From assembly GCF_037042905.1 (NCBI RefSeq), contig NC_087261.1, positions 14,830,217 through 14,894,216 of the forward strand: a stretch of 64,000 nt of DNA, written 5' to 3'. This document shows, in pieces, positions 1 through 13,000 of this stretch (position 1 is its first letter; each line of letters opens with the position of its first letter). The translations under genes and the position numbers were made by a program. Under the pieces are notes generated by a model. That model was not told the origin of the DNA. It saw only the letters and a list, made by a program, of their open reading frames with translations, and searched no databases. This DNA comes from Lytechinus pictus. Taxonomy: Eukaryota; Echinodermata; Echinoidea; Temnopleuroida; Toxopneustidae.

Positions 1-428
1 AACTGTATGAGAAATGCTAACTTACCGTTTGGGATGCCATCTTTGTGTTAAATCTGATACTTTTAGCTCAAAATGTTGAAAGAATGTACGCGGAAGCAGA
101 TGACTTACTACACAGTGGACGTAGGAAGCACAGAGTGAATGATGAAGTACACTGTACAAATTCACTGGGCATGATTGTTATTGCCAGTCGAATAGTGGGA
201 TGGGCCGATTGACTGCTAGTCTCGTGGTTCCAGACGCTGTCTCCACGTCTATAGACCAGCTCGGAGTTACCTCATCATGCTCATGGGCAATTTTAGTCCA
301 ATGACCTTTCATTTCTTTCATTGTGATAGGCAGATTATGTGAGCAGAAAAACACACCAATAAACACTGTTTGGAGGTATTTGTTGCTTCTTCTTTTAATG
401 CATTATAGCATGTTGCTATATGGCGATA
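1..428. other. left edge, no gene recognised
   Basis: AT-rich sequence with short open frames only. I see no exon-like block with splice sites and no recognisable repeat before the transposon-like element that starts at 437. Confidence 0.5.
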
Positions 429-436
429 CTTGGCCA

Positions 437-1811
437 CAGGCGCGTAGCCAGGGGGGGCGGTGGGGGCGGTCGCCCCCCCAAAACGTCCCCAAAAAGAAGA
501 AAAAAAAAAGAAGGGAAAAAAGAGGGGAGAAAAGGAAAAGGGAAGGGAGGAAAGGGAAGAAAGGTAGCTTTGTGTTTTTTTTTTCTTTTTATTCTTTATT
601 TTTTTTTCTCAAAAGAGAAACTCCTTCTCTCTTGCTCTAAATTTATATATGAATTTTGCTTCCGCGCGGTGCGCGGTTAAATGATAATATTGAAGTTCTC
701 CATTGTTTCCCCCACCCTTTCTCTAACCCTGTTTTTCCACCTCAGCTATATGTGTTTCTTGCCAGTTAAAGTTCAAATGTATACATTAGGGCATATAATT
801 AGAGTAAGGTTAGGCCGAAGTATATGAAGTTATCTTTTTTTTTTATTGATTGCGCAACTTCTGGACGGGTCGGCCCTGGGCGGGTAAAATCTTTATATCA
901 ATTTCTGCCGTCACCTCCATCAAGTCAACTTCTCCTGCTTTTCAGCTCATTACTAAACAACCATAATTTTGGGGCAAACAGGTTCCTAATTTAGAAAGAG
1001 GAAGGTATAAAATTCGTGTCGTATTAGATAAAAAAGTACAATATTTATTATCAAATTTCCATGCACATTCATCTCCTGTCCTGTTTTGCGCACTCAGTTT
1101 GAAATTTTGAATGACACTTAGGGTTCTTTATAATTCAAAATGAAGCGCTTTAGGATAAGTCAAAGAAATTAGGCATCCTTTTTTATATAATTTCAATGAA
1201 TCACAGAAGTTTCAACTTTTTGCGCACTATTTTCCTTGTAATGAAGTTCAATAATCTTAGAAAATCAATCGAATTAGACCCGCGGGGAGGAATATCTTCC
1301 TCCCGGCATATACACTTCTTCTCCTCTGTTTTGCGAGTTATGCACTGTCGCTAAATTGTTTGTAATCAAATCTGATCTTTCCAAGGGAAGTATTCAATAT
1401 ATCTTTGAAAATACCCTTTTATCGGGACCCTTTTCATGGCAGAAAAAAATTTAAAAAACGCTTTAGCTTCCGCACTTCGCGCGGGGTTATTATTTTAATT
1501 TCCTCCATTGTATTCCCTTTTTATGCGTTCGCTCACAATCACTTTTGAAAACAAGGTTCATGAAAAAAAGGTTCAAAATCACAATATTGTCAACTTAATT
1601 GGAGGTGATATAGGTACTAGAGACAAGAGAGACGGCTCCTTTTCATTTTAATTTATGAAACACCAAAAGCTTCGCGCTTCGCGCGGGAAGGAGAAACTCC
1701 CCCTCCCTGCACCCACCCCCTAGGGAGCGCGCTTCGCGCGCTCTGTAAGTGTTGGCACGCTTCACGTGCGATTACCGCCCCCTCCAAAATGAAATCCTGG
1801 CTACGCGGTTG
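437..1811. mobile_element. hAT-like nonautonomous element with 8-bp TSD
   Basis: The element is flanked by identical 8-bp direct repeats CTTGGCCA at 429-436 and 1812-1819. It starts with CAGGCGCGTAGCCAGG, and the reverse complement of its right end reads CAACCGCGTAGCCAGG, so the inverted ends agree at 14 of 16 positions. It begins CA and ends TG, as hAT elements do. The 1375 bp body has no transposase frame. It contains GCTTCGCGC-rich stretches and an internal direct repeat (about 655-720 and 1463-1520). The hAT assignment is inferred from TSD length and termini. Confidence 0.7.
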
Positions 1812-2114
1812 CTTGGCCAACTGGGAAATACCACTCGCTAATGGATGCATTAATGTTTTTTGTGGATCTAATGAAAAATAAAATTCAAAAGAATATATGA
1901 CAAATCAAGACATCAAAGTTGGTACTTATCTCATTGAATATTAAACCACCATGTCACTTAGGGACTGACCTCTTTATGATCTTTCGCACATGTTGTTGTT
2001 ATCTTGGGTTTTAAGGCGCGTACCATTCAGATATGAATATTTACGCCTATGATTAAATTGTCTTATGTTGTAGTTATAAAATTTTGATGCATAAATGGAT
2101 CAGCGCTGCTTTAA

Positions 2115-2705
2115 AAAGATGGTCCAGGCTGGAGATATTTCTATCTCAATAAATAAAGTAACATTCACAAAGCAAAATGCTGAAAATTCTATCAAAATCG
2201 GATAACAAATAACGAAGTTATTGAATTTTAAAGATTTGTATTATTCCGGTAAAACAGTTCTAGGCATGTCTTCATGAATATTCATTAGGTGGGATAATGA
2301 TGTCATATACCCACTTGTTCTTTTGTATTTATTACATGAAATTAGGTTTATTCAAATTTTTTCTACCAAGAACTCAAACAATTGGATTGAAATCTGATTA
2401 AGTGCATTAGTTATTTATTGCCGCAACTTATTTCGTCATAATAGTTACACATCATTTACAAATGTATGAAAAAATGAAACATTTATGATTTCATGTAATA
2501 ACATAAGAAAAGGGAAAGTGGGGATATGACATCATCAGCCCACCTAATGAATATTCAAGACGATGTTCATATAACTGTTTTCACAAAATATTGATAAACT
2601 TTAAAATTCAATAACTTCGTGATTTTGATGAAATTTTCAGCATTTTGCTTTTTGAATTTTACTCTATTTATTTAGATATAAATATTTTCAGCCCGCACCA
2701 TCCCT
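2115..2705. mobile_element. TTAA-flanked palindromic MITE (GGTCC family, copy 1)
   Basis: A ~590 bp element bounded by TTAA at 2111-2114 and 2706-2709. The left arm (phrases GATGGTCC, AAAATGCTGAAAATT, ATCAAAATCGGAT) returns in reverse complement in the right arm (ending ACCATCCCT). No coding frame is seen. TTAA target duplication is typical of piggyBac-type elements; the superfamily call is inference. Confidence 0.75.
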
Positions 2706-2849
2706 TTAAAGGCAGTTTTAAGATCGTGAAAGGCGCGGCTCATCAAAAATCATTGATTGTTTGAATAGTATTTTTCTGGCCGACCTGGTTCAGTAATATG
2801 AACGGGCAGAATGAAACTCCAAATTGGCTTATTTCCAGTCTCTCTCCCT

Positions 2850-2851
<2 letters not shown>

Positions 2852-2889
<38 letters not shown>

Positions 2890-2900
2890 GGGGGGGGGGG
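2852..2900. repeat. T37-G12 homopolymer run
   Basis: Thirty-seven T (2852-2888) followed directly by twelve G (2889-2900). Runs of this kind recur in the window inside G/C-run transposon debris and may be assembly-sensitive. Confidence 0.9.
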
Positions 2901-3843
2901 TTATAAGTTTTTGCTGTTTCTGTCGATCATATTAACAAAATCATGAGGATTTCCATGATTATGTTGACTTCGAGCAGAAGTGACGATAATAGAATCAAAT
3001 TTCTTTTAAAAGATATCGTGGTCCCCGCGGATTTTATTGTTGAGATGTACAGTTAGTGGCAGCTATTCTTTTAGACTTTACACAGAAAAAAACACAAATA
3101 CTTTCCACAATCACAGTTTTGCATTCATACCATTATCATTATGTTTCTCTGCATAATAAAAGAGAGAAAACATAAGTATATATTTCATGGCTTTATATAT
3201 TTCATTATGTATCATTTCACGAACTCGGTCACGCGAACTTTATTAGTTTCATTGCGTCAATTAGATTGCGGAAATGATATAAATGAGAAGAAACAAACAT
3301 TAACAATCAAAGCTAAATCCACGCAGTCATTAAGCGGGGGCGAGACCATGCAGGATTTAGGCTAGATGGGAGGAAAAAATCCCTTTTGCCCCGACCTGGA
3401 TTGGCGCCTGCAATTGCGTAGTGAGCTATATAGATATACAGAATGAGACACACACAACTTTTTTTGTGTTGCTTCTTTTTTTTTCCTTAAATTGTTGTAT
3501 TTTAGGAAATACCTCGATCTCCTCAAGAGCCAATATAGACCTCTGACCCACACTATTCGTAAATCTTTTGAATTCGATCTATATAGTCCGATTTCATTTC
3601 TCAGTGGAATTTCAGGATTTTTTCCCCTTGATTTTGAAAACAATGTTTTTGTTTTCTCGGATGATTTTTTTTATATTTTACTTTATGTTGAAAGCTCGAT
3701 GGCATGAAAGGATCTTCATCACTTTATAAGGACAGTCTGGAGGACAGTTTAGACATGTTAGAAGTAAAAAGGTGAATGTGATGGCGCCCTTCGGTATATC
3801 TAGCAACAGCGCAGTATACATTGAATTCTGCTCCCGGGAGGGG

Positions 3844-4372
3844 GCACTTCCATTGACGAGTGGATACCATATCATGCGCGACCATGGGGTCTCGAAAAGC
3901 ACCCCAAACACGTATTTTCCATAATCTGAAAATGCACCCCTTAAGAAGTATTGGTGTGTGAAACCCTACCCTTAACAAATATGGGAAACAAAACAATACT
4001 CTTGGCAAGTATTCCCTAAACAAGTACAACGATATTTTTATTGTTATGTGCACTGTCGTCGGTTTTACCTGATTGGGTTGTACACCTGCACCTCCCACAT
4101 CTCGCGCAAAATCATACTCTAAATACGAAGTGTTGACTCTTGAGGCAAAAAATACATCCTTTATAAAACATTTTAGTCTTAATTTGTTACACCCTCGCAA
4201 ATTTGACCCTAAACACGTAGCTTTCCTAGCGAAAATAGATACCCTTTTTCATTATTTTAGTGTTTTTGACACCCTTATTACATTACGTACGTAACGTGCC
4301 CTATCTTGAAAAAGACATCCTTTATACGTGTTTTTTTGGTCGCGCATGGTATCCACTCGCAAATGTAAGTGC
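3844..4372. mobile_element. inverted-repeat element with iterated AAACACGT phrases (copy 1)
   Basis: The left end reads GCACTTCCATTGACGAGTGG followed by ATACCAT and GCGCGACCA. The right end 4338-4372 carries the reverse complement (GGTCGCGCATGG, ATCCACTCG, GTAAGTGC). The interior repeats related phrases such as CCCTAAACACGTA and CCCTTAACAAAT. No protein is evident. A related copy lies near 30150-30660. Confidence 0.65.
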
Positions 4373-5789
4373 AACCTCGAATTATATATAATTCGATGCC
4401 AATTGTTTGGTGTAATTAATCTGTATAGTGACAAGAGGTTACACCAAGGCATTTCTGGGGGGAGGGGCGGGGACAGGACGTCATTTTGTTCAATTTAGTT
4501 TCAGGGAAATTGTAAAATGACACGGCCGGGATACGGCCCAGTCCTCTTTTAACATGTTTAATAGGCCTACTCCCGTTTCCCCCTCTCCCTTTATCAATGT
4601 CGTTGTGATTCGATGAAAACGCCATCTTCGGCTTGCATTATGATGACAAAAAGATCATGAAAAAAAAAGGAAGTCAAGAATCTGGATCACTGGCGTTATA
4701 GATGGAGGATGGATTGGGGTCATGACCCCAAATGTAGCACAACTGAGACAAAAATCTATCACAAAAATGTTTTTTAGTATTTAATGTCAAAATTATGCCT
4801 GCTCAGTTCGCTCGCTCGCGACTTTTTTTTAATAGAAATGTTGTCCCATATATACCACATGTTAATTTGACCCCCTCAGATTTTCGGCTCATTGTACTTT
4901 ACCGCTCTGAAATGGGCAAGGACGGGGTTTGGTTATTATGGGGGGCCTGTACACCTTTTATGACCATTTCAGGGCATCGATCCCGGTAAAGGAGTCGGGG
5001 GGGGGGGGGGGCTGTTGATAATTGAGCCAACATTTACTCGGTTTTTCATTTTATACATTTAATTCACTTATCATGATGACTATTCACCGCTATCTATGAT
5101 TCCATTTCATACATAATGCGCTTATGTTTTATGAATACTTAAACCCTTATAAACCCTTTACAATACCAAAGAATACAACACAGACAGGAAGAGTATGATC
5201 GCATGAATTATTAAAGCCTATTAACTCGACATTCCTTTGCAATTTTGATCGTTAATTAGTCTCGGTCTAATTAGTGCTTTAATAAACTAATCTAATCTAG
5301 GCTTGTATAGTGCCAAAGTTCAATTTAAACAAAGTGACATTGCCCTGAAAGAAGATTTACTTATCAGAGGTTCGCTGAGCCCACATATTCATGTTGAATA
5401 TTATATAGGCTTATAATATTGGCCATTTTTGTCCCGGATTTTGTTGTAACGTAACATGTACGAATGTCTTTTTATTTCGTCTTATGGATCTGATGATAGC
5501 ATCATAATAATAAATGATCCATAATTTACCAATTTATAAACCATGAATGAAAAAAATAAAATGAATTCTTACAACAAATTTGTTTTTTCTTCCCATGTTT
5601 TGAGCATAAGGAAGTTTTCGGAAAATAAGTTCCACAAGTCGTCCTTGGTTGGAGTGGACCTTCCCTTTCGCAAAATAAAATGATTTCAACTTCCCTTTTT
5701 CGAAAATTTACAGAACAAAATTGTAGATATTCGAAGTTCAACTCTGTAGTATTGTTGTCATGGCTCTTATCAGCAGAACAACATTGACT
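4373..5789. other. intergenic, G/C-run repeat debris only
   Basis: Contains G-run and CTCGCTCGCGAC fragments (about 4790-5010) of the kind seen in other degenerate elements here. The rest is AT-rich with no exon signal that I can support. Confidence 0.4.
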
Positions 5790-5797
5790 CCCACGTA

Positions 5798-6019
5798 CAT
5801 GGCCGTACGCAGCAGGGGGGCAGTTGCAAAAACTTACATTTTTTTACTGAAAATTTTCACAAAATTCACAAAAAAGTATGCAAGAAATCCTTCAATTCCA
5901 CTTTAAAAAGGGCAAAAGCGCCCAAACGACAAGCTCGGTCGCTTCGTTCCCTCACTTTTGAGTTTTCGAAAAAATTTGCGCATGCTGCCCCCAGCGAAAA
6001 AAAATTGAGTGCGGCCATG
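5798..6019. mobile_element. short hAT-like MITE with exact 8-bp TSD
   Basis: Flanked by CCCACGTA at 5790-5797 and 6020-6027 (8 of 8). Termini are CATGGCCGTACGC on the left and GTGCGGCCATG on the right, forming an imperfect inverted repeat. The 222 bp body is non-coding. A related, more decayed copy lies at 29868-30108 (CATGGTCATACGCAG / GCGCATAGCCATG, both with the AAAATTTTCACAAAATTCAC interior). Confidence 0.75.
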
Positions 6020-6224
6020 CCCACGTAGTTCACTTAATATTCTTCGATTGCATATTGTATTATCTTTCATTTTCATATCATAATTAATTCAAATGTGAAA
6101 TAGAATTGGTTGCTCTCAAAGTTTTAGCTGCACGTGCTCTCATGCAACGGATTCAATGTTATTTCAAGGCAACCCCCCCCCCCAAACAAACCTGAAACAG
6201 ATCAGACCTGCATGGGTCGGGTTT

Positions 6225-7210
6225 ACTCACGGTTAGTCTAACATCACTTGGTCTAATCATCAGATGGGCTAACAACATTCGGGCTAAACCCATTTAGTCC
6301 AATTCTCTTTTGTTCTAATGACCACTTGGTCTAATAGCCAATTAGTCTAATGACCACTTGGTCTAATAGCCAATTGGTTTAATGACCACTTGGTCTAATA
6401 GCCAATTGGTCTAATGACCACTTGGTCTAATAGCCAATTGGTCTAATGCCCAGTTCGGCTAATCCTCACTTGGTCCATTAATCAGTTGGTCTCGTGTGCA
6501 GTTGGTCTAATGTGCAGATGGAATTTGCTCTGAGCCAATCAGGTGCAACGATTTCAGTAGCTTATAACAAAATTAGCCTCCTAACATGCCTAACCTGTCT
6601 AGATGAAAATCGGGAGAGAACGAATCATGAGAAAGGACCCAAATATATCAAAGAGTGCGTGATAGAATGAGAAAGACAAGAGCCTAAAGGGAGGGGTTTA
6701 TTTCCAGTTGGTCTAATTCCAATTCGTCTAATTAGACTTAGCCGTGAACCAGAATAGCCTTGTGGTTGAGTCGCTGCCCGGCAAGCAGTAGATGGCAGGT
6801 TCGAATCCCACTGGTTCCAATTTTTTCTGACTTATGATTTTCATTACAGATCGAGCATGCGATCTTAAAACACATAGGAGTAATGCCTAAAATTTGTTTA
6901 CAAATTACAAACTTGTCTACTATCATTTGGTCTATCATCAATTCGTCCACTATCCACATGGTCTAATTGCCATTTCATCCACCCACCACTTCGTCTAATA
7001 AACAGTTCGTCCAATAGCCATTTAGTCCATAAACCATTAAGTCTAATTGGATAAGGGTTAATTGGGCGAAACGAATGAAAAGAAAATGGGTATGAGACGA
7101 ACTGGTATTAAACGAAATTGTCATAAACGAACTGGTGATTAGACGAAGGATTATTGGACCAAATACATGAAATAGTTGTTAGACGGAATGGCAATAGTTG
7201 GCAATAGACG
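6225..7210. repeat. GGTCTAAT 16-bp minisatellite element, inverted halves
   Basis: From about 6330 to 6470 a 16-bp unit of form GGTCTAATNNCCANTT is iterated (GGTCTAATAGCCAATT alternating with GGTCTAATGACCACTT). Looser copies continue to about 7045. From about 7090 the motif appears in reverse complement (ATTAGACGA). The 6891-7210 part is collinear with 39004-39400, so it is a dispersed element and not only a local expansion. Confidence 0.75.
6746..6826 (+). other. tRNA-like Pol III unit (SINE head or tRNA pseudogene)
   Basis: GAACCAG (6746-6752) pairs with CTGGTTC (6811-6817) as an acceptor-like stem. An A-box-like TAGCCTTGTGG (6756-6766) and a B-box-like GGTTCGAATCC lie between, and CCA is followed by T6 (6821-6826), a potential Pol III terminator. 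The T stem has mismatches, so I do not call a functional tRNA. It lies inside the GGTCTAAT element. Confidence 0.5.
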
Positions 7211-7839
7211 AATATGCAGTTTACTGAGGGATGGGGGGGTAGAGAAAGGGATGGAGAGAGGGGATGGGGTATTAATATAGACATGATATGAAACCATATG
7301 ATTGACTATTTGGAAAGGCTGTCTATTATAAAACAAAGGTAGCATCTAATTATTAATGGTGTAAATTTTATTTTCCATCAGTATTGTAAGTTTCAAATTG
7401 AAATTCATTTATCAGCACAGGCCTACTCCAAATATCTGATCCGGTTCACCCTATATAGCTAACCGGGCCATTCGGATTGTTCTTATTGGAATACAGGTTT
7501 TTGTTGTTTTTATTTTACTTGTTTTCTTCAAATGATGAAGAAAATGATCGTTAAGATAAATTAATATCATTAGATCTTTGGTGTCAAAGGGGTTGCAATC
7601 CAGTAGCACTGTCATGACTGCAGTTTATGACTAATGGACGATGTTAATAGCTCGTGAAAATAGTTTCACTCTTGAAAGTGGTCAAAGTGACTTTATCATT
7701 TGTGTGTTTTGCATTTTATGTAAATCAATTCACCTTACAAAATGTGTAGGTATAGAACCCCTGAATTCAAAAATAAAAATCAGAGAAAATACATAGGCCT
7801 AATTTCATATACATTGGGAATACATGGAATACGAAATTA

Positions 7840-7995
7840 TGTAATCCACAAGGTACGAGGTTCGAATCCTAATGCAGCACAATGCATATATCATTATTTG
7901 CCACTCTCCACCCTGGTGTTGTAATTGGCTACCTGCCTTGGAGGAGAGAATTCCTTGGATACTGGACCCCTTTACCAGGTTAGCCATGCTGATGC
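7840..7995 (+). mobile_element. degenerate tRNA-headed SINE fragment
   Basis: B-box-like GAGGTTCGAATCC is followed by CCACTCTCCACCCTGGTG and GGGGTAATATA. This matches the order of body segments in the fuller SINE copies at 38257 and 51064. Confidence 0.45.
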
Positions 7996-8065
7996 AGGGG
8001 TAATATATATCGTCCGACGCTAATATATCGATTTATCTAAAATCATAGTCAAGTTTATGCTTCAG

Positions 8066-8170
8066 TCGAACCAACGAAACCGACTCCAAACCGATAGATG
8101 GTATGTCATTGGAAATAATGTATATAGCTTTGATCGGTCTGGAGTCGGTTTCGTTGATGTCACTGTAGCA
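8066..8170. mobile_element. ACGAAACCGACTCC inverted-repeat MITE (copy 1)
   Basis: The left arm CAACGAAACCGACTCCAAAC returns as reverse complement GGAGTCGGTTTCGTTG in the right arm, about 105 bp in total. Further copies: 40870-40973, 47342-47447, a nested copy at 59919-60120 and a left-arm fragment near 26670. Confidence 0.7.
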
Positions 8171-8226
8171 TTAGTTACATAGTAATTATGTACAATGTCC
8201 TCCATTAAACAAAATGCTATTCTTAA

Positions 8227-8820
8227 AGGCCAAGTCCACCCCAGGAAATTGCTGACTTGAATAAATAGAGAAAAATCTAACTATAGCATAGTGCTGAAAA
8301 TTTCATCAAAATTGGATGTAAAATAAGAAAGTTATGACATTTTTACAGTTTCGCTTATTTTTCACAAAACAGTGATATGCACAACTAGGTGAGTCAGTCG
8401 ATGATGTCCATCACTCACTATTTCTTTTGCTTTTTATTGTTTGAATCATACAATATTTCATTTTTTATAGATTGACAATAAGGACCAACTTGACTGAACC
8501 ATATAGTATTAAACAATGCTAATTCCACATGTTCAGGGAGAAATTAATCGTTGTATCACTTGCCAATGAGGAAAAAATGAGAATATTTCATATTTCATAT
8601 AATAAAATACAAAAGAAATAGTGAGTGGATGACGTCATAGTCTCCTCATTTGCATACCAGCCAGGATGTGCATATAACTGTTTTGTGAAATTAAGCGAAA
8701 GTTTATTAATGTCATAACTTTCTTATTTTACATCCGATTTTGATGAAATCTTCAGTGTAATGCTTGTTGGATTTTTCTCTTTTTATTCAAATCAACTTTT
8801 TGTTGGGGTGGACTTGTCCT
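8227..8820. mobile_element. TTAA-flanked palindromic MITE (AGGCCAAGTCCACC family, copy 1)
   Basis: Bounded by TTAA at 8223-8226 and 8821-8824. The left end AGGCCAAGTCCACCCC pairs with the right end GGGGTGGACTTGTCCT. The inner arms share ATCAAAATTGGATGTAAAAT-type phrases in inverted orientation. Its right end is 320 bp from the gene 1 start codon. Confidence 0.75.
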
Positions 8821-8824
8821 TTAA

Positions 8825-9140
8825 CCGCAGTCCTTCACATTTTACCTATTGAGAAATGCACTATGACTAATTACAATAGTGACGTCACTCTTCTTATCAA
8901 CCATGCTATACATGTCTTCCCTACCCCAAAGAAAACTATCAATCCTTAATGAACCTATCTTGGGTTATTGATTAACTTTGAGAGATCTTTTATCTCGAGA
9001 TTGATAACGAATTTGTGGGGTGTGGAGTTTGCGAGTTCCACTGCGAGGTTCCTGGTATCTTCCTATTTGCCGCCTGCGAATACTCACAAACGGTCGATTG
9101 AATCGGTTCAGCCTTTGTAGACCACATCATATAGAACAAA
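8825..9140 (+). promoter_or_regulatory. 5' flank and probable 5'UTR of annexin gene 1
   Basis: This stretch lies between the MITE end and the gene 1 ATG. Composition becomes more balanced from about 9000 (CGAGTTCCACTGCGAGGTTC), as expected for a transcribed leader. I see no clear TATA box. The start codon context (AAAATGG, A at -3, G at +4) is favourable. The transcription start cannot be placed from sequence alone. Confidence 0.35.
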
Positions 9141-9161
9141 ATGGCCGACGAAGTTGCTGAG
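9141..9161 (+). CDS. annexin gene 1, exon 1 (start codon)
   Basis: Encodes MADEVAE and ends in phase 0 at donor GAG|gtaaga. Chosen for its good Kozak context and because it joins in frame to the core. No myristoylation glycine follows the methionine, unlike the candidate exon at 61460. Confidence 0.75.
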
Positions 9162-9865
9162 GTAAGATAATAAAATACATTTTTTAATCAATCAGCTCAT
9201 CATTCAATAAATAGTTTACTAAATATAAAGTGAAGAACAACTTGCGTCACAATATGGGGAATTGACATTTGTAAATGGAGCGTGAAGGGGATTAGGTACC
9301 CAAATAGAAAATCATTAGTATTATAATATCAAAGATGATTTTTTTTGTTTGATAGAGCAGATATCAATCTTATTTGCCCAATTACATGTAAAAGTTTGAC
9401 GAGATGTTTTTCAAGTGATTAAATCAATGCAGGGTTTATATTGTGATGCATTCACAAACGACATTCGACTTCGTTTAATCACCGTGGTTAATAAGATTTT
9501 TTTTCAACAAGTGCATACCAAGTTACCAAAAATGCATATAGCATTTCCATTTATTTGAAAGCAGGATAACAGAGCATTGTCGATTAAATGCCTTGCTATC
9601 GGGCATAGGTGCCGCGGCCGGGGATCGAACCCCAGACTTTCCATGTATAGCCAGGCGCCTTAGACCACTCGGCCACGGCACCTAAGAATAAGAATGCAAT
9701 GTAGCGCGATATAAGTTGATCAATCAATTAATCTATCAATCAATAAATCCATCCACCAACCTACCAATCAATCAATCAACCGATCAATCATTCAATCAAT
9801 CAATCAATCAATCGATCAATCAATCAATCAATCAATCAATCATTCATTCATTCATTCATTCATTC

Positions 9866-9898
<33 letters not shown>

Positions 9899-10021
9899 CT
9901 CACTCAATCATTCATTCATTCAATCATTCATTCATTCATTCATTCATTCAATCAATCAATCAATCAATCAATCATTCATTCATTCATTCATTCATTCATT
10001 CATTCATTCATTCATTCATTC

Positions 10022-10060
<39 letters not shown>

Positions 10061-13000
10061 CATTCATTCATTCATTCATTCATTCAATCAATCAATCAAT
10101 CAATCAATCATTCATTCAATCAATCAATCAAACAATTATTGTAAAAAAATTGATCGATCCATCAAATCACCACCAAAAAAGTCATTTGATTTTTCTTCTT
10201 TTTCTAAAACTCTTCTCGGGTGCCTACAGTAAATCTAACATTGACTTGAAGAAATTCTAATTTCTTTCTTTTGTAGTTTGCATAGTAATTCTATTGAAGA
10301 TATGTTTTCAGATTAATAAAGGTTAGATTGATACGAGTTAAACAAACATTGAATTTGTGAATCATACTTTGGTGTCGTGTTACACTGACCTCTCTCTCTC
10401 TCTTTGCTCGCACACCTCGCCTAATAGGAAAATTTTGCTTCTGCTACACAGACCGGATTGAAGAGTCAGTAAATGTACATGGAAAATGCCCTTCAAATAG
10501 GAGTGGGCTATACATGGGTCAAAAATACTTTTTTTGTCATTTTAATATGGCAACAGTTTTTTTCTATTCCTTTTATTGTATCTCAACATGAAATGACAAT
10601 ATTTTTTGTCTCGGGTCCGAGAAGAAAGTGTGCCGGGCCAAAATCCAAAATGGCCGCCAATTAAATCCCCCAAAATCACATTTTTTGCCACAACTTCTTT
10701 ATTTGGTGGTCTTTTTCTCTAGTTTTGGTGTCTATTCATATGTTTTGGGGGGCATGCAATCTGTTTTTTTCTAAAATTGGTACTTATATACCCTTATTTT
10801 TTAGAGTTAAAAGGTGATTTTACCTAAATTTATCAATTTTTAGAACCCTTTTTTCAGCCAAAAAGTAGGTTTCATCGACTTGTGGTTCTTGGACGGCTTG
10901 ATGGAAGGTACCATCCCCCAAAAGTTTCATGACCGACAAAAAAAATGAAGAAAAAAAATAGAAAAGATATGAGATGGAATTTAGATTTTTTATAAAAAAA
11001 TTGTCAATTTTTGCTTGATCTCTTTGCTCGTGAATATTTACATCCCCCGTACGCCATGGTCTGCATTTTTTTTGGTTACAGGTTACAACATTATGGGATA
11101 ATACATATTATGAATTACAAGGAAAAAATAAAAGTTCCTGAATATTGATAATAAATAGTCCAGTCGTACATAGCGTATTGTGGAATGACTCCTCATTTTT
11201 CACCCCTCCTCCGCTTACACTTTGGGAGTCTGGGTATATGTTTAATTACCGGTTTTGTTCGAGTAAACATTGCAAATTAAACTATCTGCTGGGATACCCA
11301 CCTATTAATACATGCACACTCATTAGCAAGGCAAACGACTTCGAAGTAAATAGCAATGATCATAATTACAGTCGTAAAATAAAATTCAGAGTATAACGTT
11401 ATTGTCTATCGAGGCATCAATTAGACCAGAAATTTTGGATTGCGAACAACACAAGCCACAACAGGGGATTCCAGCTATGTTGCGGCGACTTCGTTAGGGT
11501 TTTTTCCCCTGGCCTCTCGATGGGAAAAGACGACCCTCTCCATCAGGCTGCTACACCATTTGAAATTCGACTCGGAGGGGAGGGGGGGGGGGGGGAAGGG
11601 ACACGACCCATGTCAAACAAATACCGTAAATGAAAATGATACAAGAAATATGCATTTATGATATGAATTGGTATCTCACTTAATGGGCACCAAAACCAAT
11701 TGACAATGTGGCCGGTTTAATGATTGTCTTTTTAATATTTTAACAAAACATAGCGATAAATTTTCTTTATTGATTTGAAAGAGTTGAATGGTATTAGTTT
11801 TTGGTGGGAAATATTAAGTCTTTGGTATATAAAGTACTGAAATTAGATTGATTACTTACTTTTCCATCAAATCCAAATACGAGATCATTAGAGTAACTTT
11901 ATCTTCTGACATGAAACGTTCTATTATTCAGACAAGGACAGCACCAGTATATTTCAAAAGGGGTAAGACGACATGATGACGTCATATTTTCTCAATTGAA
12001 TAGCAGGGGGGTAATGCAGAGTTACGTGACTCGTCTGCTCTTCATTCCTTTTCCATAATTATTTCTCTTCCTCCTTCTCCCTTTTCTCTTCTTTTATTTT
12101 CACTGAATAAAATATGGGACAGCGCCTCCCCTGTATTTAGAAGAAGTGGACCTTTCTCAAGGATTTTAGAACCATTCTACTAACAAATACGAACAAACAA
12201 AAAGAATGGTTAATTAAATAGTGACTCTCCATGATCAATACGACAGCCAACCTGTCACAGACGAGACCATATTGTGTGACTCATACGGAAATAAGTATTT
12301 GTGAAAAAACGATACTTTTTAAACATGAAATACAATTGTGCTATAGCCAACACTGCACATGTGTTTGCAGATTTATCCAATTGGTCATTGTCATGATTAC
12401 AACATCCGGAACAAATTTCAACTCTCTTGTTTTGGTATCGAAATAATTGCCTATTTCATGTTTATTTATATGCATACTATTGATTGGTGTTCTCATTGGT
12501 GTACATAAGAGGGTTAAGCCCCCCCCCCCCCCAAAAAAAAAAGGGGGGAGACAAGGGATAAAGATGAAATGAAATGTGATGAAATATGATATTTTTTAAA
12601 TTACCTCTTTGTATTTTTTTGCTCATATTAAGTCACTGGTTTTCTTTGATAATATATTCCTCAGGGAATGCTTCAATTCCTTGATGTTTATAGCCAGTTT
12701 AGCGATTTAAGCTTATATAACAACAACGACAATTGAAAATCATCAAAATACTTTAAAAAAAAACTTCCGTATATATGTCAAGCAGATCACGAAAATTAAA
12801 ACGAAAAATCAATGTTTAGGCCATGTTCGAGCAAAAGCTTTTTCTTTTACGAGGAAACAATGTGAAACTAGACACAACACAGTTACAAATTGTTACCAAC
12901 ATTAACTCTATAGATTTATCAACCAATCTATTAGGTCGGTTAAAAATAAATTTATAAGCCAAGTGTTGCTTAAATCTATCTCCATTCGTTCTACATGGAC

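Noticed and set aside
6746-6819. Functional tRNA gene
   Set aside because: The T stem has mismatches and no convincing anticodon arm is present. Kept only as a tRNA-like unit.
9716-10144. 142-codon NQSI/HSFI frame
   Set aside because: Translation of the CAAT/CATT tetranucleotide repeat.
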